NCBI GenBank assembly: GCA_900128395.1
Contig: LT649305.1
Coordinates: 1-40,815 of the forward strand
Origin: Stramenopiles sp. TOSAG23-2
Lineage: Eukaryota; Sar
Length of the DNA: 40,815 nucleotides
Reading direction: 5' to 3'
Below, piece after piece: positions 36,208 through 40,815 of the stretch (the first letter of the stretch is position 1; every line of letters begins with the position of its first letter). The position numbers were made by a program, and so were the translations under genes. The notes beneath the pieces were generated by a model that saw only the letters and a program-made list of their open reading frames with translations, made no database searches and was not told the origin of the DNA.

Positions 36208-38838
36208 ATGACTTATCATACCAATAATTTAGTGATAGTAAGATTAATCATAATAATAATAATAATAATAATATGCATTATCATCAGTACTACAGCGTCA
36301 CAAAGATTTAAAAGGCAAATTTTATATAATAGTACTACGGATAATATATTTATTGCAAAAGAATTAAGGCGATATATTTATTTAACCGTTGGTGGAGATT
36401 TGAGTGAAATAATAAATATTGCATCAAGCAATTACGATATAAAAGAAATAAGTGAAAATTGTGGAGAAACTCTATTTATAACAATGGCAACATCACCGTT
36501 ATTGGAAAAAGATATGCTTAACAAGAAAGAAGAAAAATCAAATCAACAAGATTATTTTTCAATTCAAACCATAAATAGTCATAATATCATTCTTCTTCTT
36601 GCTGAAAAGGAAGAACAACGAAGACAAGCAGTATATACGTTTATTGAAAAATATTTAGGAGTACGATTTGAATTGCATAATGATGTACTCCCAGATAGAA
36701 CAGATCTTCCTTTATCACTTTATTCCAATAAATCTTTTTTTACTACTACAAATGAAAATATTATTGATAGATATAATCCACCAATGTTTGAATATCGTGG
36801 TTTGCAACCATTTCATGATTTTCCAGAAGGACCAGATTGGTGGGATACAGCCCAATGGAAACATGTTATTACTCAAATATCTAAAATGAAGATGAATTTC
36901 ATTGGATTACATACATATCCATATAGTAATAAATCTATTGGAAATGTAACAGGAACAAATGAGCCAACGACTTGGGTAGGTACATTGGATCAATTGAATC
37001 CAGATGGAACCGTTAAAGAATCATATCCAACATCATATGCCAATACATTAAGAGATGAATGGGGAGATACATCTGTTGAGACATCTTCGTATTTATATGG
37101 TACTTCAGAAATATTTGAATCAGATTGTTGGGCGTCTTATCCAACAAATGAGCAATCATGTCCATATCCAAAAAATATGCTGGAACAGAATAATTTTTTT
37201 GAACGTGTATCAGATATGTTAGAAGAAGCATTTCATTTTGGAACAAAATTGAATGTACAATCATGCCTGGGAACGGAAACACCTTTATCCAAACCTATCT
37301 ATACGGAAAAAAATCAAAATTATACGACTCAAGATTATTATGAAGGAATGTTTACACGTCTTATGAAACGAATACCATCGTTGTCATGGTATTGGATATG
37401 GACACCAGAAGGTTGGGAATGGTCAAAAGTTAACTCAAGCAATCCAGTGTTTACTAATGCAATAGATGATCTTGCTGCTGCTATGGCGGCGAAGAAAAAA
37501 TTAGGTTATAACGTGTCATTTTCAACAAATGGCTGGGTCGTTGGGCCATTGCCTGATAGAACAATATTTGATCAAGTGTTACCAACAGATTGGGATGCAA
37601 TAACATCGATTGATTTAAATACTGGACATAATCCAGTCGATCCTGCATATGAGAAAATTATTAGGCACAATAAGTGGGATATTCCTTGGATGGAAGATGA
37701 TCCAACATTAACACAGTCGCAACTTTGGGTAAATAGAACATTACAGCACATGGATGATGCGAAAAAATACGGTTGCAATGGTTTGCTTGGCATTCATTGG
37801 AGAACGCGAGCAACATCACCACAAATAAGTGCAATGGCACAAAAAAGTTGGAATCCAACATTGAATTCGTTTGAATTTTGGATGGATTGGGTCGAAGCAC
37901 ATTTTTTTGGTTCAACATCATCATATCGTTTGTCACCATTATTAATCAAGACACCCCATCATCATGACAACATCAACAGTGATGTAAAAGATAGTATAGC
38001 TGGTATATTTAAAAGTGTAGATTCATTTAAAATGCCTATTTTAGTTCAATGGGTAAATGGACCAGGACAATTAGTTCCAAGTTGCGAAAATATAACTGAA
38101 TTTGAATTTGTTGATCGATTAAAAAGTTTTAGAAACAAAATAATTGGCCCAGCAAATCTTGATCGATATGATTATTGGTTAAATACATTTCAATATATGA
38201 GAGCGATTGGAAATGTGCAATGTAGTTGGAAACAAATGCTTGATATTCAAACGAAAATTTCAAAAGGCAAAGATGCAAAGACGCAGAAACATTTAGCAGA
38301 GACTATTGGCCTACCAGCACGTATTGCATTGGTAAATAATGTATCAAATATGATATTTTATTTACAAAATACTATAAGTAGTCCAGGAGAACTTGGCACT
38401 TATATGAATATCCAAAGTCATTCATTAAATAAAGTGTTAAACGCTACGGAATTACAAAAATATCTTCAAGCACCACTTCCTACGGAAGCGATACCATCCA
38501 CTACTTTTACTGGATCAGAACCTTTATTAATTGTACCTACAGCTAGATCAACCGCTGAACAAGGGGAAGCGATTTCTTGGAGAGCACTCGTACTTAGTAG
38601 TAGTGAAGAAACATGCAAGGTGAATGTATATATTCGCGATCTTCAGGATTCAAATAATTTCCTTCCATTTCCAATGAAAAATATTGGTAGATCCGTATTT
38701 GAAATTAATACAAAAAATATTGGAAAACATACATTTGATGATGATTTTGCTTATTATATGGAGGCGGAATGTGGTGAAAAGAAGGCATATTTCCCTGCAG
38801 GTGCACCTGCTATATTTCAAACAGTGGTATGGCTTTAA
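36208..38838 (+). CDS. Secreted glycoside-hydrolase-like protein
   Basis: The 876-residue protein has a signal peptide whose hydrophobic core is a run of Ile (LVIVRLIIIIIIIIICIIIS). Residues about 35-170 look like the alpha/beta N-terminal domain common to GH20, GH67 and GH89 enzymes (FIAKELRRYIYLTVGG, then QAVYTFIEKYLGVRFE). A TIM-barrel-like region starts at about 194 with FEYRGLQPFHDFPEGPDWWD, continues with MKMNFIGLHTYPYSN, a NEPTTWVG segment near 251, SWYWIWTPEGWEWSK near 396 and GCNGLLGIHWRTRATSP near 522. A beta-rich C-terminal domain follows (about 770-876). Many N-glycosylation sequons fit secretion. Of these families alpha-glucuronidase (GH67-like) is my best guess, with an uncharacterised GH20-fold relative as the alternative. 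Catalytic acids are not assigned. The role would be breakdown of acidic polysaccharide outside the cell or in a vacuole. Confidence 0.6.
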   Translation: MTYHTNNLVIVRLIIIIIIIIICIIISTTASQRFKRQILYNSTTDNIFIAKELRRYIYLTVGGDLSEIINIASSNYDIKEISENCGETLFITMATSPLLEKDMLNKKEEKSNQQDYFSIQTINSHNIILLLAEKEEQRRQAVYTFIEKYLGVRFELHNDVLPDRTDLPLSLYSNKSFFTTTNENIIDRYNPPMFEYRGLQPFHDFPEGPDWWDTAQWKHVITQISKMKMNFIGLHTYPYSNKSIGNVTGTNEPTTWVGTLDQLNPDGTVKESYPTSYANTLRDEWGDTSVETSSYLYGTSEIFESDCWASYPTNEQSCPYPKNMLEQNNFFERVSDMLEEAFHFGTKLNVQSCLGTETPLSKPIYTEKNQNYTTQDYYEGMFTRLMKRIPSLSWYWIWTPEGWEWSKVNSSNPVFTNAIDDLAAAMAAKKKLGYNVSFSTNGWVVGPLPDRTIFDQVLPTDWDAITSIDLNTGHNPVDPAYEKIIRHNKWDIPWMEDDPTLTQSQLWVNRTLQHMDDAKKYGCNGLLGIHWRTRATSPQISAMAQKSWNPTLNSFEFWMDWVEAHFFGSTSSYRLSPLLIKTPHHHDNINSDVKDSIAGIFKSVDSFKMPILVQWVNGPGQLVPSCENITEFEFVDRLKSFRNKIIGPANLDRYDYWLNTFQYMRAIGNVQCSWKQMLDIQTKISKGKDAKTQKHLAETIGLPARIALVNNVSNMIFYLQNTISSPGELGTYMNIQSHSLNKVLNATELQKYLQAPLPTEAIPSTTFTGSEPLLIVPTARSTAEQGEAISWRALVLSSSEETCKVNVYIRDLQDSNNFLPFPMKNIGRSVFEINTKNIGKHTFDDDFAYYMEAECGEKKAYFPAGAPAIFQTVVWL

Positions 38839-39134
38839 CATTGAAATGCTCGTATGATAACAAAAGTCGTAATAGTGTGGTGCATATTTATAGAGAGATG
38901 CGTGGTGTGTGAAAATTACGAAAGTGTGTATGTGTGTGTACAGTGTTGTGAAAAGTATGACATGAGAGATACCATGAGTTGTTGTGGAATGTTGTTTGAA
39001 ATGAGTAAAATACACGCGGTCGTAATTAAAAGAGATATGATATGACTGCATATAGTTAAAATATACGACTCGTAAAAAAAATATTTTTATATTGATTATA
39101 TTTATGACCATATTAATAAACACACACGCTCCGT
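38839..39134. other. Convergent 3' spacer
   Basis: Just under 300 bases between convergent gene ends; GT-rich on the plus strand near 38870-38960. No gene seen. Confidence 0.4.
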
Positions 39135-40607
39135 TTACTGCGGAGAATTCTCATTACCAATGTTATTATCATTACCCTCAGCATGGTTGTTGTTGTTGTT
39201 ATTATTATTATCATACTGCACGTTGTTACCATCAAATCCAGCACTACTATTTACAGCACCTTGTGGTGGATAATAATATATTTGTTGTTGTTGTTGTTGC
39301 ATAAGGTGTTGGTGGTGGTGAGGAGGAGGACCTTGATGGTAATACATCATTTGTGGTAGTGGTGTATGTTGCTGTTGCTGATAATGATTTGGATGTGAAT
39401 ACATCATATGTTGTGGAGGGGGCATATGCATCATATGATGATGTGGTGGTGGTGGAGGTGCATATTGCATTTGAACATGATGATGATGATGTTGTGGTGG
39501 AGGTGGTTGCAAATTATTATATGGTTGATGTTGTGTTGGCGGAGCAAATTGCATTTGATACAACATTTGATTATATGCATGGATTGCAGCTTGACGTTGT
39601 TGCTGTTGTAATGTTGGCGTTCGTATGAAATCTGGATCATGTATATCATCTTGTATATCTCTGAAATTAACAGTTGTCTTTGTATTGTTTTCAATAGAAG
39701 TGTTATGCTTTTCATCATCATCATCATTTGTCATATTGTTATTATGAATAATTTCATTTTTTTTTCCATCATTATTTGCTACTTCTTTTGAATGTTCATC
39801 ATGTTGTTGTGTCAACATGTTATTTGTTGTTGTTGTTGGACTACTATCCGATTCATCTCCAAAAATCCGTTTTCTAGCCTCTTCATATTGTAACATTTTT
39901 TGCTCCATCTTTAATTCCTCTTCTGTTTTCTTTGCTGTCGATGCTTCAACATTTTCATTCTTTATTAAATCAGATGTATTATCAAGGTTATCATTATTAT
40001 CTTCTTCTTTATTATTATTATTATTATTATTTGCTATATTCATTGTTTCTACTGATGGAATTTCATCTTCTATATTTTCTTTTGTATCCATATTCATCTT
40101 GTTGTTATTAACCGTGAGATTATCATTATTCTCGACATTGCTATTTTTATTATTATCATGCCTTTGACCTTCATCAACGTCATTTTTTTTATTTGTTATT
40201 ATATCTTTTTTTCGCAATACTACTTTTCGTTTTAATATAATTTTTTTCTTTGTTTTCTTTGATTTTTTGCCATATTTATCAATTAATAAAAAATCAGGAT
40301 TTTTTGATATATTATCTTGTTTATATAATACCATTGTTTTATTATTTGTTTTGCCAGCATCATTGGTATCTTCCGAAACGATGTGAGCTAGATTAAATCG
40401 ATCAGCAAGCCGATGCAATATTAAACGATGATGCGATGATAATGGTGGAAAGACCAATTTTTTTCTATTCGTTACTGCCATGAATTTTACAATATTATCT
40501 TCCAGTTTGAATGTTAAATTTCTTTCACGTTTGGTACTATTTTGTATAGCATCGATGATCACTGAATCGACACCATCGATTATTGTCACTGGAGTTAAGG
40601 GTTCCAT
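39135..40607 (-). CDS. R3H-SUZ domain RNA-binding protein
   Basis: The 490-residue protein has an N-terminal R3H domain at about residues 15-80. The Arg61-x-x-x-His65 signature is in SSHHRLILHRLADRFNLAHI, preceded by LEDNIVKFM and LVFPPL. A basic patch follows (KKSKKTKKKIILKRKVVLRKK, about 112-135), then a long Asn/Asp-rich disordered stretch. A SUZ-like motif occurs at about 236-250 (QYEEARKRIFGDE). R3H-SUZ proteins (the Encore/ARPP21 type) bind single-stranded nucleic acid and regulate mRNA in the cytoplasm. The last 160 residues are Gln/His/Pro/Met-rich with runs such as PPPQHHHHHVQ and MQQQQQQ, a prion-like composition often found in RNA-granule proteins. The runs are encoded by trinucleotide repeats, so allele length may vary. 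The start has G at -3. The domain call is good; targets are unknown. Confidence 0.85.
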   Translation of the reverse strand: MEPLTPVTIIDGVDSVIIDAIQNSTKRERNLTFKLEDNIVKFMAVTNRKKLVFPPLSSHHRLILHRLADRFNLAHIVSEDTNDAGKTNNKTMVLYKQDNISKNPDFLLIDKYGKKSKKTKKKIILKRKVVLRKKDIITNKKNDVDEGQRHDNNKNSNVENNDNLTVNNNKMNMDTKENIEDEIPSVETMNIANNNNNNNKEEDNNDNLDNTSDLIKNENVEASTAKKTEEELKMEQKMLQYEEARKRIFGDESDSSPTTTTNNMLTQQHDEHSKEVANNDGKKNEIIHNNNMTNDDDDEKHNTSIENNTKTTVNFRDIQDDIHDPDFIRTPTLQQQQRQAAIHAYNQMLYQMQFAPPTQHQPYNNLQPPPPQHHHHHVQMQYAPPPPPHHHMMHMPPPQHMMYSHPNHYQQQQHTPLPQMMYYHQGPPPHHHQHLMQQQQQQIYYYPPQGAVNSSAGFDGNNVQYDNNNNNNNNHAEGNDNNIGNENSPQ

Positions 40608-40815
40608 GACGATTGTTTTTGATATATCTATCTATCTATTCTATCTATTCTATCTATCTAATCTATCTATCTATAGACGACTATATATCTATTATTATTT
40701 GTATATTATGTAGACGATTATTATTTTATCTATTATTTTTCTCTCTCTCTCTTTGTCCATTGTCCATTCACCTGTTAATCCATCAGGGGTCGTTTTGAAG
40801 AAGCGTCGAGCAAGC
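40608..40815. repeat. Promoter region with (ATCT)n and (TC)n microsatellites
   Basis: Directly upstream of the R3H-SUZ start. An (ATCT)n run with variants lies at about 40624-40674 and a (CT)n run at about 40740-40752. The rest is AT-rich up to the window edge. Confidence 0.6.

Noticed and set aside
39092-40167. Plus-strand open frames opposite the R3H-SUZ gene
   Set aside because: They are translations of the complementary trinucleotide repeats (Val-, Ser- and Leu-rich) with no domain content.

Overview
This is a nuclear fragment from an AT-rich microbial eukaryote. The genes have eukaryote-only families and architectures (CLPTM1, ER-type FKBP, ACOT9-like thioesterase, R3H-SUZ protein, EGF and LamG modules). 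Start codons sit in eukaryotic contexts, long simple-sequence runs occur inside and outside genes, and at least one spliceosomal intron (GTAAGT...CTAAC...AG) can be placed exactly. The EGF modules of the CPNGCSGHGTC type and the giant Cys-rich secreted protein recall stramenopile or haptophyte protists. That lineage guess is weak and rests on family resemblance only.

Layout. 0.5-3.7 kb: a CLPTM1-family membrane protein (+) converging on a secreted FKBP-type prolyl isomerase (-). 3.7-6.3 kb: no intact gene, but a 1.2 kb foldback element with 261-base inverted arms around a decayed coding interior, nested inside a pair of 15-base inverted repeats. 6.4-8.2 kb: a two-exon multi-pass membrane protein made of two tandem copies of an unrecognised domain. 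8.6-9.1 kb: a small gene readable only across two -1 frame changes. 9.3-9.8 kb: a palindrome-rich MITE-like element. 10.1-13.4 kb: a Crypton-like tyrosine-recombinase element with an intact 809-residue recombinase and clustered copies of a TATGTCCAG motif at both ends. 14.1-14.9 kb: a small secreted EGF-repeat protein. 15.35-31.7 kb: one uninterrupted 5,461-codon gene for a secreted mosaic protein (kelch, C-type lectin, F5/8-C, SUEL-like lectin, LamG and many Cys modules). 32.5-40.6 kb: an ACOT9-like thioesterase (+), MFS transporter (-), secreted glycoside-hydrolase-like protein (+) and R3H-SUZ RNA-binding protein (-).

Apart from the tandem minus-strand pair at 6.4-9.1 kb, genes tend to alternate strands as convergent and divergent pairs with short gaps. 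No operon-like pathway is evident. The shared theme is the secretory or surface system: FKBP, EGF protein, giant adhesin-like protein, glycoside hydrolase and transporters. The most unusual items are the giant protein, whose domains are repeatedly inserted inside one another, and the recombinase element with its multi-copy end motif and unrecognised C-terminal domain. No rRNA, tRNA or CRISPR array was recognised.
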